Below, in pieces: positions 57,619 to 64,000 of a DNA stretch of 64,000 bases. The stretch's first letter is position 1, and each line of letters opens with the position of its first letter. The DNA is from Streptomyces sp. MST-110588 (GTDB taxonomy: Bacteria > Actinomycetota > Actinomycetes > Streptomycetales > Streptomycetaceae), in contig NZ_CP074380.1 in NCBI RefSeq assembly GCF_022695595.1, positions 3,546,001 through 3,610,000 of the forward strand, read 5' to 3'. The notes under the pieces were generated by a model that did no database searches, had not been told where the DNA came from, and saw only the letters and a program-made list of their open reading frames with translations. The position numbers and the translations under genes were made by a program.

Positions 57619-58793
57619 ACCAGCCCCCGCAGGATGTCCACGACCTCGGCCGGCGAGGGCTGGGCGAGCATGTCCGCACGCAGTTCACCGGCCCGCTGCC
57701 GGTATCCCGGCGAGTCGAGCAGCTCCAGGACGCCGGCCCGCAGCGCCTCGACGCTCGCTTCGGCGCCGGGCAGGTTCAGCCCGCTGCCGCCCTTCTCCAT
57801 CTGCTGTCCGTGGAAGAGTTCGTCGGGCAGTTGCGGGACGACCAACTGCGGTACCCCGTTGATCAGTCCGGTCATCGTGCCGCCCGCCCCGCCCTGCTGG
57901 ACCAGGACGTCACAGGTCCCCAGCAGCGGATGGAGCGGCACCCTGCCGAGCCAGGACACATTGGGCGGCAGCGTGCCGAACGCCTCCCGCTGGCTGTCCA
58001 GGACCGCGACCACGACGTCGGCGTCCACGTCGGCCAGGGCCTCGACGACGCGGGGCGCCAGCACCATGTCGTCGAATCCGAGCCGGTGCTGCGAGGTGCC
58101 CCAGGTGACGCACACCCGGGGGCGGTCCGGGCGCCGGACCGTCCAGGCCGGGAGGGCCGAGGGGCCGTTGTAGGGGACGTACCGGAAGCGCTGCCGCTCC
58201 AGCTCGTAGGGGAATTGCAGGTCGGGCGGGCACGGGTCGAGGGTGAGGTCGCCGTTGACGCCCAGCGCGTCCAGGCCGTACCGCGCGGCCAGTTCGCCGA
58301 CCACATCGTTTTCGAACTCGGCGAGCGAGGCGGTGAAGTCCACGCTCCACAGCACCCGTACGGCAGGGACACCCAGCAGCCTGGCGACGAGCGGGCCGAG
58401 GAATCCGGCGGGCTCGTACAGGACGAGGTCGGGCCGCCAGTCGCGGGCGAAGGCGAGGGTGTCCTCGGCCTGGGCGGCGGCCGACTCGGCGGCGATGCGC
58501 AGCCCGTTCAGCCGGCGCCTGCGAGTGCGTTCGACCTGGTCGTGGTCGGCGCGGTCGACCGGCTGCGTCGGCTTCCACCTCCGCTGGGCGAGCCGCTCGC
58601 GCAGCACCGCGTAGGAGTCGAAGTCCGGCCGGCCGGCGGCCAGCGCCGGCAGGCCGGAGTTGCTGATGGCCGGGGCCAGCCCGGGGTTGCTGACTACCGT
58701 CACCTCGTGCCCGGCCGCCCGCAGCGCCCAGCACAGCGGTACGAGCGGATGGAAATGGCCGGGGAGGTCCCACGTCGCGGCGAGGACCCGCAT
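57615..58793 (-). CDS. glycosyltransferase, macrolide-type GT1
   Basis: 392 aa. GT-B fold. N-lobe MRVLAATWDLPGHFHPLVPL (acceptor loop), DLVLYEPAGFLGPLVARLLG, RYVPYNGPSALPAWTVRRPD (typical of antibiotic GTs); C-lobe VCVTWGTSQHRLGFDD, VSWLGRVPLHPLLGTCDVLV, donor motif QQGGAGGTMTGLINGVPQLV, VPQLPDELFHGQQM. An extra N-lobe segment (residues ~60-100, Arg-rich) fits enzymes with auxiliary activators of the DesVIII/EryCII kind. No activator gene is seen in the window. Confidence 0.88.
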   Translation of the reverse strand: MRVLAATWDLPGHFHPLVPLCWALRAAGHEVTVVSNPGLAPAISNSGLPALAAGRPDFDSYAVLRERLAQRRWKPTQPVDRADHDQVERTRRRRLNGLRIAAESAAAQAEDTLAFARDWRPDLVLYEPAGFLGPLVARLLGVPAVRVLWSVDFTASLAEFENDVVGELAARYGLDALGVNGDLTLDPCPPDLQFPYELERQRFRYVPYNGPSALPAWTVRRPDRPRVCVTWGTSQHRLGFDDMVLAPRVVEALADVDADVVVAVLDSQREAFGTLPPNVSWLGRVPLHPLLGTCDVLVQQGGAGGTMTGLINGVPQLVVPQLPDELFHGQQMEKGGSGLNLPGAEASVEALRAGVLELLDSPGYRQRAGELRADMLAQPSPAEVVDILRGLV

Positions 58794-58978
58794 GTCCTGT
58801 CCCTCCTAGAAGTCCCACAGGTGGATGGTCGAACCCTGGGGGGACTTCTCGGTGAATCCGTCGAGGGAGGGCGGTGCGGACGGCGCACCGGTGATCCTCG
58901 AAGCGCGCCGCGCAGCATGGGCCGCCACCGGTCGCCACAAGGAGTCGCCGGTCACCAGAAGGAGTCAAGGAGTCGCTG
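58794..58978. promoter_or_regulatory. divergent promoter region of the GT and oxidoreductase genes
   Basis: 185 bp between divergent starts. Before the ATG at 58979 the sequence AAGGAGTC-type ribosome site occurs three times within 40 bp; only the last is positioned for use. No promoter hexamers are convincing. Confidence 0.45.
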
Positions 58979-60004
58979 ATGCAGCTTGGGATCTTCCTCA
59001 ACCGCGAGGGCGCGCTCGCGATGGCCGTCGAGGCCGAACGCTGCGGCTTCGGCCACGCGCTGGTCCCCGAGGGCTTCCGGTCGGACGCGGTCAGTGTCCT
59101 GGGCGCGGTCGCCGCCGTCACCGAACGGATCCGGCTCGCTCCGGGTGTCATGCAGATTCCGGCCCGTACGCCCGTGATGACCGCGCTGACCGCCGCGACC
59201 CTGGACAACCTCTCCGGTGGCCGCTTCTCCCTCGCTCTGGGCGTCTCCAACCCCGATGTCTCGCAAGGGTGGTACGGCGTCCCGTTCGACGCGCCGCTGG
59301 CCCGGGCCCGCGAGTACGTCGAGGTGGTACGGCTGGCGCTCAGCGGCGCCCCGGTGCGCTACGAGGGTGAGCACTTCCGGCTGCCGCCGTCCGGCCAGGG
59401 CACCCCCGCGCATCTGCACGCGGCCGCCGCACGCGCTGATCTGCCGGTCTTCCTGGCCGGGGTACGGCCCGGCAGCCTGCGGCTGGCCGGAGAGGTGGCC
59501 GACGGCTGGATCGGGGTCTTCTGCCCACCGGACCGGCTGGCCGCGTCGGTGGCGACGATCGCCGCGAGCCGGGCCGCGACCGGCCGGGACATGGCGGGCT
59601 TCGAGGTCATGCCGTCGGTGCCGATCGGGGTGGGCCAGGACGTCGAGCGCGCCGCCGGGCCGCTGCGCCCGTACTTCGCGCACTTCCTGGGCCTGGGCAG
59701 CAAGGAGCGCAGCATCTACTTCGCGCTCGCCGTCAGCATGGGCTTCGGTGCCGCCGCCGAGAAGGTCCATGAGCTGTGCGCGGCGGGCGACCGGGCGGGG
59801 GCGGCGCGGGCGGTCCCGATGGAGTTCATGGACCAGGTCTCGCTCATCGGCGATGCCCGCCGGATCGCCGCGCGGATGGCCGAGTACGCCGCCGCCGGTG
59901 TGACGACGCTGGGGCTGACGTCCCTGGCGGACTCGGTGGAGGGGCATCTGACCAACATCCGGGTCGCCGCCGAGGCCCACGGGCTGCTGCCGGCGGCCGT
60001 CTGA
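58979..60004 (+). CDS. LLM-class, F420-dependent oxidoreductase
   Basis: 341 aa. Luciferase-like barrel: MQLGIFLNREGALAMAVEAE, RCGFGHALVPEGFRSDAVSV, ERIRLAPGVMQIPARTPVMT, TLDNLSGGRFSLALGVSNPD, GVPFDAPLARAREYVEVVRL, LPVFLAGVRPGSLRLAGEVA, DGWIGVFCPPDRLA. F420 (or FMN) binding is predicted from family. The only plus-strand gene of this cluster part, ended by its own terminator. It probably reduces or oxidises a pathway intermediate. Confidence 0.88.
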   Translation: MQLGIFLNREGALAMAVEAERCGFGHALVPEGFRSDAVSVLGAVAAVTERIRLAPGVMQIPARTPVMTALTAATLDNLSGGRFSLALGVSNPDVSQGWYGVPFDAPLARAREYVEVVRLALSGAPVRYEGEHFRLPPSGQGTPAHLHAAAARADLPVFLAGVRPGSLRLAGEVADGWIGVFCPPDRLAASVATIAASRAATGRDMAGFEVMPSVPIGVGQDVERAAGPLRPYFAHFLGLGSKERSIYFALAVSMGFGAAAEKVHELCAAGDRAGAARAVPMEFMDQVSLIGDARRIAARMAEYAAAGVTTLGLTSLADSVEGHLTNIRVAAEAHGLLPAAV

Positions 60005-60037
60005 GCGGGGTGCCGGGGGACCACCGAAAGGAGCGGC

Positions 60038-60073
60038 CGAGAGGGGTCACGCGGTGTCGCGTGACCCCTCTCG
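60038..60073. terminator. terminator of the oxidoreductase gene
   Basis: Near-perfect 16-bp stem CGAGAGGGGTCACGCG / CGCGTGACCCCTCTCG with loop GTGT. Followed by repeated GTCGTACGTGGACCGTCGCT units (60076-60145). Confidence 0.8.
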
Positions 60074-60205
60074 CGTGTCGTACGTGGACCGTCGCTCGCG
60101 CGTCGTGCGTGGACCGTCGCTCTGTCGTACGTGGGCCGTCTCCTCCGGCGTACGGGAAAGTTTCTCCTCTCGTACGTGTGCAGTCAGGCGGCCGTACGCG
60201 TGCGG

Positions 60206-60730
60206 TCAGGCGGCGCCGGTGACCCACCGGCCCCCGGACATGACCGTACGGCCGGGCATCTCGCCCATGTGGCGCCAGGCCAGGACGCGTTCCGGGCGCA
60301 GCCGCAGGGCGATCACGCCCGGGACCCGCTCGGGGTTCAGCGGCAACCGGGCGAACAGGGCCCGGACCTCGGGCGCGGCCTCGCCGGGTTCGACGCACTC
60401 CACCTCGCCGTCCACCAGCACGACGTCACGGGTGGAGCCGAGCGAGGCGCGGGCCCGCGGCGTACGGCGCAGATTCGTCACCGTACGGCTGCCGCGTTTG
60501 GTCATCATGTGGAGGAACGTGCCGTCCCAGGCGAAGGCCAGCGGCACCAGGTGCGGCCCGTCCGGTCCGGCGGTGGCCAGCCACAGGTGGTTCTCCTCGG
60601 TGAGCATGCGCTCCACGTCGGCACGGCGGGCGGCGGGCGTCCGGGGCGGGGGGAAGCCCGCCGGAGGCGCGGACGGGGGCCCGGACTGGGGCCCGGACGG
60701 AGGCGCGGACGGGGGCGAAGGCAGGGTCAT
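60206..60730 (-). CDS. PNPOx-like F420/flavin-dependent protein
   Basis: 174 aa from ATG 60730. A Pro/Ser-rich N-terminal stretch (SPPSAPPSGPQSGPPSAPPA), then a split-barrel: VERMLTEENHLWLATAGPDG, PHLVPLAFAWDGTFLHMMTK, RARASLGSTRDVVLVDGEVE, ALRLRPERVLAWRHMGEMPG. Pyridoxamine-phosphate-oxidase-like family, whose members use FMN or F420. Together with the LLM enzyme it hints at F420-linked steps. Overlaps the GT stop by 4 bp. Confidence 0.82.
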   Translation of the reverse strand: MTLPSPPSAPPSGPQSGPPSAPPAGFPPPRTPAARRADVERMLTEENHLWLATAGPDGPHLVPLAFAWDGTFLHMMTKRGSRTVTNLRRTPRARASLGSTRDVVLVDGEVECVEPGEAAPEVRALFARLPLNPERVPGVIALRLRPERVLAWRHMGEMPGRTVMSGGRWVTGAA

Positions 60731-61968
60731 GTCACTCCTCGGGTGGGGGCCGGTACGGCGGCGGCCAGCCGTTCCAGGGCGGGGACCAGGTCGGCCGGGC
60801 TCGGCTGCGCCCGCATCTCCCGGCTCAGCGACAGCGCCGCCGCACGGTGGCCGGGTGCGTGCAGAAGGTCTTCCACCCGGGTCCGTACGGCCTCGGCGGA
60901 GAACTCCGCACGGGTCAGCACGGACCCGGCGCCGGCGGCGGCCAGCCGCTGCGCGGCGAAGACCTGGTCGGGCAGTTGGGCCAGTACGAGCTGCGGCACC
61001 CCGTAGTGGAGCCCGGTCAGGGTGCTGCCGAAGCCGCCCTGGTGGATCAGGGCGGAGCAGGACGGCAGCAGGTGGTGCAGCGCCACCCCGCTCACCACCC
61101 GTACGTTGTCGGGGACGGGGCCGAACCGTTCCCGGTCCCGGGCGCCGACCGCGACCACGATCTCCGCGTCGAGGCCGTCCAGCGCGGCGACGGCCCGGGG
61201 CGGCAGGAACGATTCCTTGCCGCCCAGGTCGCTGGTGGTCGCGCCCCAGGTCAGGCAGATCCGTGGCCGGCCCGATGGCGTACGCGCCCAGGGCCCGCCG
61301 TCCGAACGCGTCCAGTCGGGGAGCACCGCGGGCCCGTTGTAGGGCACGTACCGTACGGGCAGCCTGTTCACTTCGGCGGGGATCTGGAGGCCGGGCGGGC
61401 ACGGGTCGACCGTCGCGTCGCCCAGGATGTCCACGCCGTCCAGCCCGAGCCGCCGCGCCGTCGGGGCGAGCAGCGCGGGCACGAGTTCACGTGCCTGGTA
61501 GGTCAGGTCGACGCCGTGGATGTGCCGTACCGCGGGCACGCCCAGGGCCGCCGCGGTCAGCGGTCCCGCGTAACTGGTCGGCTCGTACATCACCAGGTCC
61601 GGGCGCCAGGAACGGGCGAAGTCCAGCGTCGCGTCGGCCATCAGGTCGGCGCGCGCGGCGAACACCCCGAACACCCGGGCGACCTTTTCCCGCTGTTCAC
61701 GGCTCCAGTGCGTGGCCGAGGCGCCGGGGGGCGGGGCCTCGGGCACGTCCACATGCGCCAGCCCGTTCATGTACCGCCGCCGCAGACCGGCGTGGTCCAC
61801 GTCCTGGCCCGCCTGGACGAACACCGCCCCGGCGTCGGTGACGGCCCGGCGCAGCGCCGGCTGGCTGGCCACGTACACCTCGTGTCCCTGCGACCGCAGC
61901 GCCCACAGCATCGGCACCAGCGGCAGGTGGTGGGAGGACCACGCCCAGGCGGTCACCAGTACGCGCAT
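60727..61968 (-). CDS. glycosyltransferase, macrolide-type GT1 (second)
   Basis: 413 aa. MRVLVTAWAWSSHHLPLVPM, MLWALRSQGHEVYVASQPAL, DLVMYEPTSYAGPLTAAALG, RHIHGVDLTYQARELVPALL, VRYVPYNGPAVLPDWTRSDG, then LTWGATTSDLGGKESFLPPR and donor loop IHQGGFGSTLTGLHYGVPQL, VLAQLPDQVFAAQRLA. Related to the other GT (RYVPYNGP motif), consistent with a product bearing two sugars. Sugar-biosynthesis genes are not in this window and may lie beyond 64 kb. Confidence 0.88.
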   Translation of the reverse strand: MRVLVTAWAWSSHHLPLVPMLWALRSQGHEVYVASQPALRRAVTDAGAVFVQAGQDVDHAGLRRRYMNGLAHVDVPEAPPPGASATHWSREQREKVARVFGVFAARADLMADATLDFARSWRPDLVMYEPTSYAGPLTAAALGVPAVRHIHGVDLTYQARELVPALLAPTARRLGLDGVDILGDATVDPCPPGLQIPAEVNRLPVRYVPYNGPAVLPDWTRSDGGPWARTPSGRPRICLTWGATTSDLGGKESFLPPRAVAALDGLDAEIVVAVGARDRERFGPVPDNVRVVSGVALHHLLPSCSALIHQGGFGSTLTGLHYGVPQLVLAQLPDQVFAAQRLAAAGAGSVLTRAEFSAEAVRTRVEDLLHAPGHRAAALSLSREMRAQPSPADLVPALERLAAAVPAPTRGVT

Positions 61969-61990
61969 CGCGCTGCTCCTTCCGCCGTGC

Positions 61991-63229
61991 TCACCAGGTG
62001 ACCGGCAGTTCGACGAAACCTTCCAGCAGCGCCCCTTCCTGGCGGCGCAGCTCGTCCGGCGCGACCGTGAGCCGCAGTCCGGGGAAGCGCCGGAACAGCC
62101 GCTCGGTGGCGACCTCCAGCTCCAGCCTGGCCAGGTTCGCGCCGATGCAGAAGTGCGGGCCCGCGCTGAAGGAGAGCTGCTTGGAGGCGTCGCGGGTGAT
62201 GTCGAAGACCTCCGGGCGGGGGAAGACGGTCTCGTCCTGGTTGGCCGAGTCGACCGCCGGGATCACGCTGGTGCCCTGCGGAATCGTGTAGCCGTCCATG
62301 GGGATGTCGGCGACCGCGTAGCGCAGCATCGACACCGAGGAGCCGACCAGCTTCCACCGCAGCATCTCCTCGATGGCGCCCGGCAGCAGTGACCGGTCGG
62401 CCTTGAGGGCGGCCAGTTGCTCCGGGTGGGCCAGCAGCAGCGCCACGCCGCCGCCGAGCTGGGTGGCGGTCGTCTCGTAGCCGACCAGGAGCAGCAGCCG
62501 GCACCACCACTGGAGCTCGTACTCGGCCAGTTGGCCGTCCTCCTCGTCCCGGACCCGGGTCATGGCGCTGACCAGGTCCTCACCCGGCTCGCGCCGCTTG
62601 GCCTCGATCAGCTCGGCGATGTAGGCGTTCAGCTCGCGCATCGCCGCACCGATCTGCGGGCCGGTGTACCGGCTGACCGACAGGAAGTGGTCGGTCCACG
62701 ACCGGAACCGCTCCATGTCGGCGTCGGGCACCCCGAGCAGCTCGCACATCACCCGGATGGGCAGCGGGAAGGCCAGTGTCTCGTTGAGGTCGACCGGACC
62801 GCCGCGCCGCTCCATCTCGTCCAGCAGCTCGTCCACGACGCGCTCGACGAACGGGCGCATCGCCTCCACCCGGGCGGGGGTGAACGCCCGCATCACCAGG
62901 CGTCGTACGCGGGTGTGCTCCGGCGGGTCGGGGTTGATGCGCGGGTCCTGGAACATCCTGTTGTTCCTGGAGATCCGGGCCGCGCCGGGCCGGTCGATGT
63001 TGCGGCTGAGCCGGTCGTCGGTCAGCAGCCGCCGTACGTCGGCGTACCGGGTGACCAGCACCGCCTCGTCACCACTGGGCAGCGTCACCGGGACCAGCGG
63101 CTCCGCGCGCAGCCCGGCCAGCTCCTCGGGCGGATCGAGCGGGCCCGGGCGCGGGAACGGGTAGGGGCACCGGGCCCGGGCAGATGCCTGCCCCGGCTCC
63201 CGGTCCTGCTCCGGCTCCTGCACTCGCAT
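61991..63229 (-). CDS. cytochrome P450 monooxygenase
   Basis: 412 aa CYP. DPPEHTRVRRLVMRAFTPAR (helix C), I-helix LLLVGYETTATQLGGG where the usual A-G-H/E is V-G-Y-E before the conserved Thr, ExxR in IEEMLRWKLVGSSVSML, haem loop FSAGPHFCIGANLARLE with Cys. C-terminal LLEGFVELPVTW. It oxidises the cluster product after assembly. The N-terminal Arg/Glu/Gln stretch is not a membrane anchor. Spaced ~18 bp from the partial P450 and ~22 bp from the GT, so one operon. Confidence 0.92.
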   Translation of the reverse strand: MRVQEPEQDREPGQASARARCPYPFPRPGPLDPPEELAGLRAEPLVPVTLPSGDEAVLVTRYADVRRLLTDDRLSRNIDRPGAARISRNNRMFQDPRINPDPPEHTRVRRLVMRAFTPARVEAMRPFVERVVDELLDEMERRGGPVDLNETLAFPLPIRVMCELLGVPDADMERFRSWTDHFLSVSRYTGPQIGAAMRELNAYIAELIEAKRREPGEDLVSAMTRVRDEEDGQLAEYELQWWCRLLLLVGYETTATQLGGGVALLLAHPEQLAALKADRSLLPGAIEEMLRWKLVGSSVSMLRYAVADIPMDGYTIPQGTSVIPAVDSANQDETVFPRPEVFDITRDASKQLSFSAGPHFCIGANLARLELEVATERLFRRFPGLRLTVAPDELRRQEGALLEGFVELPVTW

Positions 63230-63247
63230 GCTGTACGCACCTTTCTG

Positions 63248-64000
63248 TCACCAGGTGACGGGAACTTCGGTGAACCCCTGGAAGAACAGGTCCTCTTGAC
63301 GGCTCAGCTCGGCACTGGGCACCGCCAGGCGCAGCCCGGGGAAGCGACGCAGCAGCGAGGACAGGGCGATCTGGAGCTCGGCGCGGGCCAGGGGCGCACC
63401 CACGCAGTAGTGCTGGCCGGTGCTGAAGGTGAGCTGCGGCCGTTCCGTACGGCCGAGTTCGACCTTGTGCGGGCAGCCGAACGCGGCCGGGTCGTGGTTG
63501 CCGACCTCCAGCGCGGGGATGACGCTCGTGCCCGCCGGCACGGTCTCCCCGGCGATCTCGATGTCCTCGGTGACGTAGCGGAGCATCGACAGCGACGAGC
63601 CGACCACCTGGCAGCGCAGCAGCTCCTCGACCGCGGCGGCCACGTCCGTGCCCTCGGCCAGGAACCGCTCCCGCAGCTCGGGGCGCTCCAGCAGCATGAC
63701 CGTACAGCCGGTGACCTGGCTGGCGGTGGTCTCGTACCCGGCGAGCAGCAGCAGTGTGGACCACCAGTGCAGCTCCTCCTCGGCCAGCCGGCCGTCGTCG
63801 GCGTCGCTGACCTCGATGAGGGCGCTGATCAGCGCGTCGTCCGGCTCGGCCCGCTTGCGTTCGATCAGCTCGCGCATGTACTCCCACGGCGGTGCGCTGG
63901 TGTCACCGAACCGCGCCTGCTCCGCCTCGGGCACCCCGAGCAGTTCGCAGATGATCCGGATGGTCAGCGGCCGGGAGAACGCGCGGTGCAGATCGACCGG
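63248..64000 (-). CDS. cytochrome P450, C-terminal part (runs off window)
   Basis: Partial; the frame remains open to the end of the window (VDLHRAFSRPLTIRIICELL precedes the visible MPEAEQ). I-helix LLLLAGYETTASQVTGC, VEELLRCQVVGSSLSMLRYV (ExxR), haem loop FSTGQHYCVGAPLARAE, C-terminus FFQGFTEVPVTW. Closely similar to the neighbouring P450 (shared GYETT, VGSS-SMLRY and VPVTW), so a tandem duplicate with changed substrate. Confidence 0.92.
   Translation of the reverse strand, partial: PVDLHRAFSRPLTIRIICELLGVPEAEQARFGDTSAPPWEYMRELIERKRAEPDDALISALIEVSDADDGRLAEEELHWWSTLLLLAGYETTASQVTGCTVMLLERPELRERFLAEGTDVAAAVEELLRCQVVGSSLSMLRYVTEDIEIAGETVPAGTSVIPALEVGNHDPAAFGCPHKVELGRTERPQLTFSTGQHYCVGAPLARAELQIALSSLLRRFPGLRLAVPSAELSRQEDLFFQGFTEVPVTW

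Overview
The window is chromosomal DNA of a Streptomyces or very close relative. Evidence: very high GC with G/C-ended codons, a WhiB-like regulator of the WblA type beside a class A penicillin-binding protein, paired ArsA-like ATPases, DUF5063, an ECF sigma factor operon, and an integrated actinomycete integrative and conjugative element (AICE). From memory, the backbone order (ArsA pair, wblA, PBP, YqeY, phosphoesterase; later sigma factor, asd, ask, DUF5063, recR, YbaB, dnaX) is that of the central S. coelicolor chromosome.

Layout. 1-12.7 kb: housekeeping block (TetR fragment, repeat-bearing secreted protein, MBL/NUDIX/RidA/DUF4177 set, ArsA pair, wblA, PBP, YqeY, metallophosphoesterase, a frameshifted Pr6Pr membrane gene). 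12.70-28.93 kb: a 16.2-kb AICE in tRNA-Pro(CGG), bounded by 46-bp direct repeats. It carries int, xis, a RecA-fold ATPase, a primase-polymerase, SSB, small membrane (Spd-like) proteins, an FtsK/TraSA translocase, HNH protein, C5 methyltransferase, GGDEF protein, DUF2637 protein, a Pif-like NUDIX, a GntR repressor with two operators, and an XRE/flavoprotein pair. 28.9-33.9 kb: accessory segment with an Mrr-like nuclease, a 49-aa membrane protein, an HTH/P-loop ATPase and a dead methyltransferase. 33.97-47.1 kb: backbone again (S9 peptidase, SURF1, sigma factor and membrane partner, asd/ask, recR/YbaB, dnaX, SRP RNA). 47.19-52.29 kb: a decayed island at tRNA-Ser(GGA) with an integrase remnant, helicase-like remnant, phosphorothioate-DNA-type endonuclease, RHH antitoxin with broken PIN toxin, GNAT and kinase-like genes. 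52.3-64 kb: edge of a specialised-metabolite cluster (acyl-AMP ligase-KR-ACP, NAT-type amide synthase, two glycosyltransferases, F420-type oxidoreductase, PNPOx-like protein, two P450s), running off the right end.

How parts work together. In the AICE, GntR probably represses by binding GATTGACCTAGGTCAATC sites; the primase, ATPase and SSB would replicate the excised circle; the translocase with Spd-like proteins would move double-stranded DNA; the NUDIX protein is a candidate transfer-immunity factor. The least explained structure is non-coding: four operon-first genes follow GC-rich hairpins, three sharing a loop motif, and two of these hairpins are preceded by tRNA-like acceptor/T-arm minihelices. 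There are also a ~91-bp inverted pair of TGGGACAG clusters and CTAGCGCTAG palindromes just 3' of the translocase gene.

Caution: several genes (Pr6Pr, the ligase-KR-ACP gene, helicase-like gene, PIN toxin) carry frame changes, some in C-rich runs. These may be real decay or base-calling indels; raw reads are needed to decide.
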